Under the pieces are notes generated by a model. It ran no database searches and was not told the DNA's origin. It worked only from the letters and a program-made list of their open reading frames with translations. 64,000 nucleotides of DNA from Lewinellaceae bacterium (GTDB taxonomy: Bacteria > Bacteroidota > Bacteroidia > Chitinophagales > Saprospiraceae): assembly GCA_016708875.1 (NCBI GenBank), contig JADJFA010000031.1, positions 1 to 64,000 of the forward strand, read 5' to 3'. The translations under genes were made by a program, and so were the position numbers. The number at the start of each line of letters is the position of its first letter. Positions within the stretch are counted from its first letter, which is position 1. Positions 45,657-54,345 of this stretch are shown in pieces.

Positions 45657-47566
45657 CCATGCAAGCCAGCAACGCCATCATAAACGTAATACCTAAAGGC
45701 AGACCCGACCACATCAGCCTCGACTTCGACCGTCTACGAACCGAGGGGATACGTCATTTGGAAAACCTCGCCACCGAGGTCTGGACGGATTTCAACGCCC
45801 ATGACCCAGGTATCACCCTCCTTGAACTCCTGTGCTACGCCATTACCGACCTTGGTTATCGCACCAGAATGTTGCCCATACAGGACATAGCAGCCGGGCC
45901 GGGTGGTGAAAAGCCCTGGTTCGACGCCCATGAAATACTGCCCGTTTCGCCCGTAACCGTATATGATTTGCGCAAGATTCTGATAGACATGGAAGGGGTG
46001 AAAAATGCCTGGCTCGAACGTGCACGGCCTCAGGATTTTCTCATCAAGGATTTGAAAGGAGGCGGCAAGTATTTGAAAAAGAACCCGCCATTTAGGATTA
46101 CGTTCCCAAAGGACGAAGACCTGAAAAGAGTGGCAAAAACCTTCGCCAAGCAGTTTGGAGTCGCGGCAGGCCATGGTTTTACAGCAGCAGTCGCACAGTT
46201 TGGACGCACTGTCGAACAATTTAATCAGCAGCCATACTCCAATCAACTGAAGCTGATTGCAAAATTTCAGGAAAATTTTGGTTCGAAAATAACAAATTAC
46301 ATACTCTGCCACTTCGGCCATTTTCATCAGGGAAAATTTGACCCAAATGACCCTAATGACGCCCTGACTATCAATGATGCCCTCCCCCTTAACGGCATCT
46401 ATCGCGTCCTGCTCGAACTGGATGACCACCTCGACCCCAGCAGTGAAAAAGTGCGCAGGCGATACACTACCCGTGCCCGCCGCCGACTGCATCAAGACCG
46501 GGGCATTTGTCAGGACTACCTCCAGCCGGAGGTGGTGCAAAACTGGTCTTATTGCCTTTGCCTCGACCTTGAGGTGGCCCCCAATGTGAACGAAAAAGAA
46601 GTAGCTGCTGAAGTATTGTACCGCATCCAGGAATTCCTGGTTCCTACCGTGCGCTCCTACAATTTTAAGGAAATGCACCAACGCGGCTTGCCTTGCGACC
46701 AGATTTTCAATGGTCCCTTGCTCGCTAATGGCTTCATACCCGACGACGAACTCAAAGCCTCCGCCCGGCTTCCGCGTTACATCTACCGCTCTGATTTGCA
46801 GCGCATTGTCTCTGAAACACCTGGGGTGCTCGATCTGCGCGACCTGCGCCTTAAAGCGCCCGATGGCAGCGATTACAGTGATGCCTGGCAAATCCCGGTG
46901 GTGCCGAGCGATTCGCCATTGCTTACCGTTCCCCTTCCATATCCAAGTGATCCAAAAGACCCCAACTACCCGCCTGGCAACCTCAAGCCCTTGCTTGATC
47001 CCTGTTGTAGCAAAGTCACTATTCATCGCAACGGATTGGTAAACCGGCTGACCAGCCATACCCTTGAGGATCAGTACAAGACCTTGCGCATGGCGCGTCA
47101 ATCGCTCGCTAATAACGACCCAGGAGGCCCAGATGTACAAAATGGTGTGTACCGCGATGACTTGGACGATTATGTAAGCATTCAATACGATCTGCCGGAC
47201 ATCTACAGTGTAGGCAACAACCAGCCCCGGCCCGGTCAGATATTCCCCGCCAAACAACTCCAGGCCTACCTCCTTTTCTATGATCAAATTTTGGCGGGTT
47301 ACCTCGCCCAACTTGGCCAGGTGCGGCGATTATTTGCTGTGGACCAAAACCCCGCCGATCCAACCATGGTGCTCCAACCCCTGTTCGAGGTGCCGGGAGC
47401 GAAAGAACTAATGGGCGATTTCGCCGACATGGTGTTCCCTCCAGATGCACTTTTATCGGTTGAAGTGGCGGTAAGTACTGACAAATCCGTTTTGGAAAAG
47501 CAAATCCAGAACCTCCAAATAGCACTTTTAGAGGCTAAAGAAGAATCGTTGAAAGAAGCCTTGTAG
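45653..47566 (+). CDS. gp7-like baseplate protein (Pvc12-like), part before in-frame TAG
   Basis: 637 residues up to TAG at 47564-47566. It opens with FDRLRTEGIRHLENLATEVW and DFNAHDPGITLLELLCYAIT DLGYR, the conserved N-terminus of the Pvc12/gp7-like baseplate family; LLFYDQILAGYLAQLGQVRR follows. A coiled-coil-like insert (STDKSVLEKQIQNLQIALLE) contains the stop. The same frame stays open for another 468 codons (see next entry), so the whole reading is about 1106 residues. TAG is one change from CAG; the flanking bases are GTAGGCCG. It starts inside the J gene (ATGA-type overlap). Confidence 0.85.
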   Translation: MTMQASNAIINVIPKGRPDHISLDFDRLRTEGIRHLENLATEVWTDFNAHDPGITLLELLCYAITDLGYRTRMLPIQDIAAGPGGEKPWFDAHEILPVSPVTVYDLRKILIDMEGVKNAWLERARPQDFLIKDLKGGGKYLKKNPPFRITFPKDEDLKRVAKTFAKQFGVAAGHGFTAAVAQFGRTVEQFNQQPYSNQLKLIAKFQENFGSKITNYILCHFGHFHQGKFDPNDPNDALTINDALPLNGIYRVLLELDDHLDPSSEKVRRRYTTRARRRLHQDRGICQDYLQPEVVQNWSYCLCLDLEVAPNVNEKEVAAEVLYRIQEFLVPTVRSYNFKEMHQRGLPCDQIFNGPLLANGFIPDDELKASARLPRYIYRSDLQRIVSETPGVLDLRDLRLKAPDGSDYSDAWQIPVVPSDSPLLTVPLPYPSDPKDPNYPPGNLKPLLDPCCSKVTIHRNGLVNRLTSHTLEDQYKTLRMARQSLANNDPGGPDVQNGVYRDDLDDYVSIQYDLPDIYSVGNNQPRPGQIFPAKQLQAYLLFYDQILAGYLAQLGQVRRLFAVDQNPADPTMVLQPLFEVPGAKELMGDFADMVFPPDALLSVEVAVSTDKSVLEKQIQNLQIALLEAKEESLKEAL

Positions 47567-48973
47567 GCCGCTATTAAAGATGCTCAATTGCAATTAGAAC
47601 AATTGGAAAAAGTCCCCGGTTTGTTGCAAGCAATTGTTGGGAAAACATTTAAAAATGGGCTTTCCCAACTGCGCACTGAATTAGAAAATGCGCTGGGCAC
47701 AAAACATTTTGCCGCCTACGGCCTCGTAGCAGAAGACGCTGTGTGGCAATATTTTACAGCACAAAAAAACAACAACCTAGTACAGCTGTTGGACAAAATA
47801 GCCGACCCAACGGCCCATCGTCAACAACGGCGCAACCGCCTGCTCGACCACCTCATTGCCCGCTTTGGAGAGTCATTCAGCGAGTACGTTGCGGCACTCG
47901 CCCGGCCCGATGCCGACCCCGAAGACAACCCCTGGCGGCAGGATTTTTCAGAATATCTACGAAACAAAGCCCGCTTCCTGCAAACCATCCACACCACTGG
48001 AGCGGAACGCGGACGCGGCTTTGACTACCGTTTGCACGATCAATACGAACAGCCAGATGTGTGGAATAGCAGCAACGTCTCTGGTCTGCAAAAGCGCGTG
48101 TGCCGACTGCTTGGCATTGACTCTTTTCGCTCGCGCTCATTGCTCGGCACTTTGCCTTACCGGGTGGAAGTAGTATCGCGGCCTAACCGCCAAGGCGCGC
48201 CCGTCCATTATGTGCAACTCGAAAGTCGGGAAGAAGCCGGATCCAAACGTTTGAATCCCCTGCGACCCGGCCCGATCATGCGCAGCAACTCGTTCAAAAG
48301 TAAAGAGTGGGCCGAGAAATACCAACTGCTCGTTTACCAAAACTTATGGCAAAAAGATATCCTCAAAGGACGAAATATCGAGGGCGACATGGCGCACTCG
48401 GAAGTCTATTTTGACTACCCATTTAAGGTTCCAATTGGAGATAAAGAGGTAATCTATGAATTAAAAAGTGAGCCAATTCCGGAAGAAGCCCTCGACACCT
48501 TCCTCAGCGAATTGAGGGATCTCGTTAAGCCACAATCTGCGCAAGACCAGGAAGGATTCCACCTCGTGGAGCACATCCTTTTGCGTCCAGATGACGAGCG
48601 CGACGATCTCCTCCAACTTTCGCTCGGTTGCCATCCCGACGAAACTCCACGCGATCCTTATTCTTTCTGGCTCACTGTGGTGTTGCCCAAAGAGGCCGGG
48701 CGATTTGAATATGAAGATTTCCAGCAATTCGCAGAACAGACTTTCCGCCGCGAAGCCCCGGCACACCTCGCCCTGCGCTTTTGCTGGGTTACACGTGAGC
48801 AACTGCTTCATTTTGAACCACTTTTTGAGGCCTGGCTGGAAGCCAAAGCGCGTTGCAGCCCCGACGAATGCCATGTGACCGATGCGGCCAACAATCTTAT
48901 CAAATGGCTCAACGAAACATCTTGCAGCTGCGCCTGCGAGCACCAAATGGAAGAAAAATCACCGTGTGGATAG
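47567..48973 (+). CDS. gp7-like baseplate protein, part after in-frame TAG
   Basis: Continuation of the same frame (in phase with 45653), starting AAIKDAQLQLEQLEKVPGLL. If it were separately translated the first ATG-like start is TTG 47588. The conserved C-terminal half has FGESFSEYVAALARPDADPE, FRSRSLLGTLPYRVEVVSRP and EGFHLVEHILLRPDDERDD (family 'HLVEHILLRP' motif). The two halves correspond to one protein in this family, so this is either a readthrough product, a lesion, or an assembly error. The stop lies in a hairpin (48972-49004). Confidence 0.8.
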   Translation, partial: AAIKDAQLQLEQLEKVPGLLQAIVGKTFKNGLSQLRTELENALGTKHFAAYGLVAEDAVWQYFTAQKNNNLVQLLDKIADPTAHRQQRRNRLLDHLIARFGESFSEYVAALARPDADPEDNPWRQDFSEYLRNKARFLQTIHTTGAERGRGFDYRLHDQYEQPDVWNSSNVSGLQKRVCRLLGIDSFRSRSLLGTLPYRVEVVSRPNRQGAPVHYVQLESREEAGSKRLNPLRPGPIMRSNSFKSKEWAEKYQLLVYQNLWQKDILKGRNIEGDMAHSEVYFDYPFKVPIGDKEVIYELKSEPIPEEALDTFLSELRDLVKPQSAQDQEGFHLVEHILLRPDDERDDLLQLSLGCHPDETPRDPYSFWLTVVLPKEAGRFEYEDFQQFAEQTFRREAPAHLALRFCWVTREQLLHFEPLFEAWLEAKARCSPDECHVTDAANNLIKWLNETSCSCACEHQMEEKSPCG

Positions 48974-49004
48974 AAGTGACACTTTTCTAAAAAGTGTCAC
49001 TTCT
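48972..49004. terminator. Perfect 15-bp hairpin at the baseplate gene end
   Basis: AGAAGTGACACTTTT (48972-48986) pairs perfectly with AAAAGTGTCACTTCT (48990-49004), loop CTA. It uses the same word as the repeat at 4467-4545. As it lies in the middle of the operon it may attenuate rather than end transcription. Confidence 0.65.
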
Positions 49005-49063
49005 GCCGAAGGCATAAAATTTATAAACCCGCTTAATCCTGTCAAAACAAAAAATCCATTGTC

Positions 49064-49960
49064 ATGGCCAAAAGGACAGCCACCGCAGCAGAAAGCAACA
49101 CCCCACTGGAGCAACTCGAAGCGCTCCATAAAATATTCCTCGACCGGTTCAACCGAAACTCGGTGCCGATGGGCGAACAGCTCACTTCGGTGCTTGGGCT
49201 GTTGCAGGAAATGTTCGGCGACATCAACAAGCAACTGGAGGACGACGATAAGAAATTAGCCGAACTCGAAGCCCTGCTGAAGAAAGCGGAAGAAATCCTC
49301 AAACGCTTTGAAGGCATCAACCTCGACGAACTCGACCCTGAAAAAATAAAGCAGCGGGTGCTCAATGCGCTGGCCGACTGGCAAGCCGGAATAAAGGCAG
49401 AATTGGATGCCCTGCGCGGTGAAGACCAAAGGCAAAATGACCGGCTCGACAAATTGGAGCGCGACCTTGCAGCACTGACACAAAAGGTTGAAAGCATTGA
49501 TTTTGCAAACCTTGATCCGGAAAAAATAAAGCAAAAAGTACTGGATGCGCTCGCCAACTGGCGCAATGAAGTCGGCAACGCCTTGCTCACCATTCAGACC
49601 GAGCTCCATGCTCTTTCTGATAAAGTAAAAGCGTTAGAACAAGGTTTGGCAGCACTAAAAGAAAAGGTTGAAGGCATAGACGTTGACCCGGAAAAAATAA
49701 AGCAGCGTGTGCTCGATGCCCTGGCCGATTGGCAAAAGCAAGTCATCGCCACGTTGCAACGGATTGAGACGAGTCTTGCTGCGCTTACGGCTCGTGTTAG
49801 TTCTCTGGAATCATGGCGCCCCATAGTGGAAACCCGCCTCGACGACCATGGCAAACACCTGACAAAACACGACAGCGAAATAGCCAAACTTGTGGCCGAT
49901 CTCAAAGCATTGGGAGATGAAGTAGACCGCATCATCGCAAAAAGGTGGAGCCGATCCTGA
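49064..49960 (+). CDS. Giant coiled-coil eCIS protein, N-terminal piece
   Basis: 298 residues before a frameshift. MAKRTATAAESNTPLEQLEA, then repeats with the consensus DPEKIKQRVLxALADW about every 55-70 residues (residues ~90, 150, 207). Coiled coil between repeats. The frame changes in the AAAAA at 49939-49943: four A would read IIAKGGADPEDIKNRVLAAL and join the next piece, adding repeat 4. In PVC loci this position carries the tail fibre (Pvc13), so fibre or baseplate spoke is the likely role; a length-gauge role is an alternative. Corrected, the protein spans 49064-54268, about 1734 residues. Confidence 0.7.
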   Translation: MAKRTATAAESNTPLEQLEALHKIFLDRFNRNSVPMGEQLTSVLGLLQEMFGDINKQLEDDDKKLAELEALLKKAEEILKRFEGINLDELDPEKIKQRVLNALADWQAGIKAELDALRGEDQRQNDRLDKLERDLAALTQKVESIDFANLDPEKIKQKVLDALANWRNEVGNALLTIQTELHALSDKVKALEQGLAALKEKVEGIDVDPEKIKQRVLDALADWQKQVIATLQRIETSLAALTARVSSLESWRPIVETRLDDHGKHLTKHDSEIAKLVADLKALGDEVDRIIAKRWSRS

Positions 49961-50042
49961 GGACATCAAAAACCGCGTACTGGCTGCGCTTGAAGCCTGG
50001 CAGAAGGATATTTTCGATAAAATAACGGCCCTTACAGGACGA

Positions 50043-53000
50043 ATGACGAAAGGCGAGGGAGACATTCAGCAGCATGAAAAATGGATACAAGAGCTGCAAA
50101 AACAGGTGGCCGAGATACTGAAAAACCCCGGAGGCGGGACTGTTGACCCGGAAGATATTAAAAACCGTGTGTTGGCGGCTTTGGCTGATTGGAAAAAGAA
50201 AGTGGACGATGAATTGGCCACATTGAAAAATCGCCTTACAGAAGACGAAAAAACCATTCAAACACAGGGTACCGCAATCGCCGATTTGGTCCAAAAAGTG
50301 GAAGGGATTTTGAAAAAAATCCCTGAACTGGAAACGGTCCGGGGAGAATTGCTGCTTTCCCTCCAGTTTGTGAAAATGCAGCTGGAAGAACGTTTGAGCA
50401 AACTGGAACAAGAACTTGCCTCCCAGGTAAAACGGTTGGATGCCCGAATTTCGGCCATTGAAACCACTGGCATTGACCCTGACGATGTGCGGAAAATCAT
50501 CGAAGAGGAGTTCAAAGAATGGAAGTTGGAAATCGAAGCGAAGTTTGTCTCCAAAGCAGATTTTACGGCGCTTCAGAATGCGCTCAATGAGCTTATTAAG
50601 CGGGTTGACGCCCTTAAAACAGATGGCCTCAATGCAGAACAGGTAAAGGCGCTGATTCACGCAGAAATCGACGCCTGGCGCAAGACGACCGATCTGTCAA
50701 TTGCCAATCTGGTAACGCGTATGGGTAAAGTTGATGGCGATTTGTTGGCCTTCGACACACGCATGGGCGGCGCTGAAACGGCCATTCAAAAACTCAAAAA
50801 TAATCTCGCCGGGCTACAAAAATTGGTGGAAGAAAAATTGAAAAGCGGCGCAGACGCGGAAGAGGTAAAAGAACTGGTGCTGGCCGAATTAGCCAAGTTT
50901 CGCGACGAAGTGAACGACCGATTCTTAGTAGCAGAGAAAAAAATCATCCTGCTTAAAACCAGTCTCGAACAGCTGCGGGAAGAGCTTGAAAAACTTGCTG
51001 CCATCACACCAAGCGCCGAAGCAATCAGAACACAGGTACTGCTGCTGATCGCAAAGTGGCAATCGGATTTGGAGCGAAACTTTGCCGACCTCAAGGGCGA
51101 TGTCAAAAAAGACCTCAAAGACTTACGCAAGGAATTGGACGAACTGATAAAACGGGTGAATGAACTCGTACTCACGGGCGGAACACCCGCCGATGTGGAG
51201 GCGCGCATTCGCAAAGCCATTGAAGCCTGGGAGGCCAAACTTGTGCGCGAACTGGATGATATCCGCAAGCGCAATGAGGAAGACCGGATCGGGATACTAA
51301 GCCTCCGCGATTTATTAAGTACCCTTCAGGAGCGGGTGCGGATTTTGGAAGTCAGTGACTTTGGCAAAGCGATCAAAGACTTGAGCGACAAATTGGTCAA
51401 AATTGCCAAGGATGTTAACAATGCCAGGGCAGAAACCGAAGATCTCGCTGAGGATTTGAAGAAACTGACCAAGCAGGGCGGACTGCTGGACGCATTGCAG
51501 AAGCAACTGTACCTACTTGTACAGCAATCAAAAAACTGGGTCAAAAAAGAGGACGTTCAAGCTTTGATTGAGGAAGCATTGGAAGACATCGAGGCCTGCA
51601 AAAAGGACCTGTGCGAGCAAATTAAAGTCTTGGAAACCAAACAATTGGAGCATGAAAAAGCGATTGAGGATTTGATAACCGCGGACGGAAATCTGCGGGA
51701 TGATTTTGAGAATAAAACCGAAGAATTGGAAGAAAGAATCGGACAAGTGGGTGTGTTAATGGCAGAGGCCGACGATGAATTGGAGGGCAAAATAAAGGAT
51801 GCTGAAAAAGACGCGAAAGAATACGCCCGCGACCGCGACCAGGAACTGGAGCACAAACTTGACAAGCGACTTGACAAGGCAGAACGGCGGCTTGATAAAA
51901 CCGAAGACCGCCTCAACGAAGACGACGAGCGCGACGAGGAACAGCGGCTTCGTATCGAAGACCTGCAACGCCAAATTGACGAATGGCAGCCCGACCCTTC
52001 CGGCGATGCAGCCGACCGTCTTGCCCGGCGTTGCCTCGAAGGTCGCGGCATCGTTTGCGGTTTCGATGTGTGGCATACCTGGAAGTTCACGCTCTATATC
52101 GGCCCTGGCGCGGGTGTAACGTCAGACGGACACATCGCCAAATGGAACGAATTGGAACATTTCACGCATTACCAGGCATTGGAAAATACTTCGGAATATC
52201 CCTTTTTTGTCAGAAACAAAGACAAAAACGACAAAATAGAGACCTGGAAAGTCTGGCGGCTACTGGCCGAAAAAGAAGACGAAACACAGGAAGGTGTGCA
52301 TCCGCTTTCGCCGCAACAGAGGACCAGATTCGCCACACCATTTATCCACGATAAGGTGGTGCTTGCCCTGCTCAATCCCGTAAGCCATCCCGACCCGGAC
52401 AAGGTAACTTTTGTGCTAATGAGCCGCCACGATGCTATGGCTGCGCTGAATCGCAAAGACAAACTTCAACGGCGCATCGCACAGCACCCCGACACGGATT
52501 TTCTATTTGAAGAAGATTTTAGCCCGCTGGATGAAATTCCTTATGAGGACGATATTTTCCATGCCCTTCGGCCAGAACTGGGCTTGCGCGAAATCCCGCT
52601 CCCTCGATTTGGACTGCATTTGCCCGATGGCTGCGGCGCCGACGAGCTTGACCGCACGGACTTCCCGAACCCACTTACACTCGAACAACTTTTTAGCAGA
52701 TATTCGGTCATAACAGGGGAGGTTTTTGAAAAAGTGGAACGTGAAATGCGAAGGGTCGTGAAATTGTACCACCGACTTTTGTTCCCGCAGTTTGGCGAGG
52801 ATTATTTCTCCAACGCACTCGACCGCTTGGACGAAAAGTGGACGGAGTACAAGAAATTTTGCGAAAAACACGCTAAAAAGCCAAACGATCCGCTCGATGC
52901 CCGCCATTACATCCAATACTTTTACGACTGGGCACGCGACCTCATCAACGCCTACCACGAGCTGCGCTCAGAACTGCTGCAACTCATGGCCGCTTGCTGT

Positions 53001-53405
53001 ATAAACGATGCCAACGAACACCCGCGCCACCTGCTGCTCGGCCTTGCCATGCGGGAGGAACACAACGGACTGGCATCTCCGCTTCGTCACGAGTTCGCCC
53101 AGCCACCCATATACAATGGAAACGCGGCTCGACTGGAAACCAGCCGACTCTACCTGCGGCGTTGGCTCCTTCTGGTGAAAGGCTTCTTGTTGCCTATCCA
53201 CGACGACCCGAAAACAAACCCTGTTTGCTGCTGCGATGAGGGCGAGGATTACCCGACGCTGCCTGATTATGAGCAACTTAAAATCACCCCGGGGCGCAGT
53301 TATTTCCATCCGCTGAGCCGACAAAGTGTACCGTTTTATTACCTCGTCACGCTTGGAACCCAGTCCGTACACCGTTTTTGGACTACCGCCGCTCCAAAAC
53401 GCTGA
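50043..53405 (+). CDS. Giant coiled-coil eCIS protein, central piece
   Basis: 1120 residues in this frame (its coding really continues upstream to ~49941). Repeats 5-11 of the W-containing helical module (VDPEDIKNRVLAALADWKKK, IDPDDVRKIIEEEFKEWKLE, LNAEQVKALIHAEIDAWRKT and more degenerate ones) lie between long charged coiled coils (ELEHKLDKRLDKAERRLDKT). From residue ~655 it becomes globular: RCLEGRGIVCGFDVWHTWKF, GPGAGVTSDGHIAKWNELEH, HYIQYFYDWARDLINAYHEL. It ends out of frame after VHRFWTTAAPKR; one more T in the TTTTT at 53375-53379 gives VHRFLDYRRSKTLTENQ and joins the next piece. Confidence 0.7.
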   Translation: MTKGEGDIQQHEKWIQELQKQVAEILKNPGGGTVDPEDIKNRVLAALADWKKKVDDELATLKNRLTEDEKTIQTQGTAIADLVQKVEGILKKIPELETVRGELLLSLQFVKMQLEERLSKLEQELASQVKRLDARISAIETTGIDPDDVRKIIEEEFKEWKLEIEAKFVSKADFTALQNALNELIKRVDALKTDGLNAEQVKALIHAEIDAWRKTTDLSIANLVTRMGKVDGDLLAFDTRMGGAETAIQKLKNNLAGLQKLVEEKLKSGADAEEVKELVLAELAKFRDEVNDRFLVAEKKIILLKTSLEQLREELEKLAAITPSAEAIRTQVLLLIAKWQSDLERNFADLKGDVKKDLKDLRKELDELIKRVNELVLTGGTPADVEARIRKAIEAWEAKLVRELDDIRKRNEEDRIGILSLRDLLSTLQERVRILEVSDFGKAIKDLSDKLVKIAKDVNNARAETEDLAEDLKKLTKQGGLLDALQKQLYLLVQQSKNWVKKEDVQALIEEALEDIEACKKDLCEQIKVLETKQLEHEKAIEDLITADGNLRDDFENKTEELEERIGQVGVLMAEADDELEGKIKDAEKDAKEYARDRDQELEHKLDKRLDKAERRLDKTEDRLNEDDERDEEQRLRIEDLQRQIDEWQPDPSGDAADRLARRCLEGRGIVCGFDVWHTWKFTLYIGPGAGVTSDGHIAKWNELEHFTHYQALENTSEYPFFVRNKDKNDKIETWKVWRLLAEKEDETQEGVHPLSPQQRTRFATPFIHDKVVLALLNPVSHPDPDKVTFVLMSRHDAMAALNRKDKLQRRIAQHPDTDFLFEEDFSPLDEIPYEDDIFHALRPELGLREIPLPRFGLHLPDGCGADELDRTDFPNPLTLEQLFSRYSVITGEVFEKVEREMRRVVKLYHRLLFPQFGEDYFSNALDRLDEKWTEYKKFCEKHAKKPNDPLDARHYIQYFYDWARDLINAYHELRSELLQLMAACCINDANEHPRHLLLGLAMREEHNGLASPLRHEFAQPPIYNGNAARLETSRLYLRRWLLLVKGFLLPIHDDPKTNPVCCCDEGEDYPTLPDYEQLKITPGRSYFHPLSRQSVPFYYLVTLGTQSVHRFWTTAAPKR

Positions 53406-53653
53406 CCGAAAACCAACACCTCTGCTACCACGCCAACGACACAGAGGAAAGTTACAGCCACCTCCAGCATGTCATCCGACCGCTCCGTTTTACCCTCGAC
53501 CCGTATGATTTTTACAGGGTGGAGGGTCATATCGGAAAGGCGGGTAAAACAGGGGAAATCAAGGACGCAATTTTGAAAATTGTACGGAAGTACAACCTTG
53601 ATTTTGATGTGCTGGAGATGGAGGCAAAAGACACGATTGAAAGTTATCCGTAG
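53378..53653 (+). CDS. Giant coiled-coil eCIS protein, third piece
   Basis: 91 residues from LDYRRSKTLTENQHLCYHAN to ESYP, ending at TAG 53651-53653. The same frame continues afterwards with AGVAKKVKFNTFVAKIQGAE and HLAGVPKGGTFILVT, a segment I recall from the same family in other eCIS loci, so the stop interrupts one domain. TAG is in the same octamer (GTAGGCCG) as the stop at 47564. Not likely an independent gene. Confidence 0.65.
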   Translation: MDYRRSKTLTENQHLCYHANDTEESYSHLQHVIRPLRFTLDPYDFYRVEGHIGKAGKTGEIKDAILKIVRKYNLDFDVLEMEAKDTIESYP

Positions 53654-54268
53654 GCCGGTGTCGCCAAAAAGGTCAAGTTCAACACCTTCGTTGCCAAAAT
53701 TCAAGGGGCAGAACATCTGGCAGGTGTACCAAAAGGAGGGACGTTTATCCTGGTGACGGAAGGCGGAAAAGTGATAGGTGATTTTAGCGTACCGTATCGG
53801 TGTTGTGAGAATCCACTATCAATAGCAGATTGTAAACCAATCATTGAAAAAATGGCTAAAACGGCCATAAATGAATCTGAACCTGAAATCAAAAAAGCTA
53901 TTAACGAAATTGCAGCGAACAGACTAAAAAGAGATGAAGCAGTTAAAGAGGTTTTGGAAAGCTACAATAACCAGGTAAGTAGCGAGGTAGATGCTCGTCT
54001 TAAAGAATTAGAGGAAAAGGAACTTACTAACCGAAAAGAATCAGAGCAGATTGGCATTAAAATCTTTGATGGATTAGTGGAATTGAAAGGGATTCTTGCA
54101 ACCCTTGATAGCATAACCGACTGTGATCAAGATAAAAAGAAGGTCGAAGTTCTTATTGATAAATTGCATGCTAATATGGATGGAAGCATGAAGCCTTGCG
54201 TAGAACTTTCGAGTCAACTCATAAAGGCGACACTTGACCTGAAAAGGCAACCTGGGCGAGTTGGCTAA
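53654..54268 (+). CDS. Giant coiled-coil eCIS protein, C-terminal piece
   Basis: 205 codons after the TAG, in the same frame. HLAGVPKGGTFILVTEGGKV then VIGDFSVPYRCCENP (beta domain with a CC pair), then a terminal helix bundle (KEVLESYNNQVSSEVDARLK, LKGILATLDSITDCDQDKKK). If expressed separately, a start is possible at ATG 53753 region, giving 171 residues. It lies just before the tape-measure gene after 77 bases that contain a core palindrome. Confidence 0.6.
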   Translation, partial: AGVAKKVKFNTFVAKIQGAEHLAGVPKGGTFILVTEGGKVIGDFSVPYRCCENPLSIADCKPIIEKMAKTAINESEPEIKKAINEIAANRLKRDEAVKEVLESYNNQVSSEVDARLKELEEKELTNRKESEQIGIKIFDGLVELKGILATLDSITDCDQDKKKVEVLIDKLHANMDGSMKPCVELSSQLIKATLDLKRQPGRVG

Positions 54269-54278
54269 TTGATGTTCC

Positions 54279-54342
54279 AATCACTTCATCACTTTTACCC
54301 GCCGAAGCTTTAGCGTAGGCGGGCATCGCTCCATCATTTCAT
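54279..54342. repeat. Core palindrome with reiterated CATCACTT words
   Basis: TTACCCGCCGAAGCTTTAGC with GTAGGCGGGCA forms the core hairpin, and CACTTCATCACTT / CTCCATCATTTCAT words stand on both sides. It immediately precedes the tape-measure start codon. Confidence 0.6.
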
Positions 54343-54345
54343 AAA

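Noticed and set aside
47564..53653. Genetic-code change (TAG = Gln)
   Set aside because: TAG ends ordinary genes here, such as citrate synthase, the TetR regulator, UXS and the LysM hub, so TAG is a normal stop.
53753..54268. Independent small gene after the giant coiled-coil protein
   Set aside because: In frame with the upstream piece and continuing its beta domain; better read as its C-terminal end.
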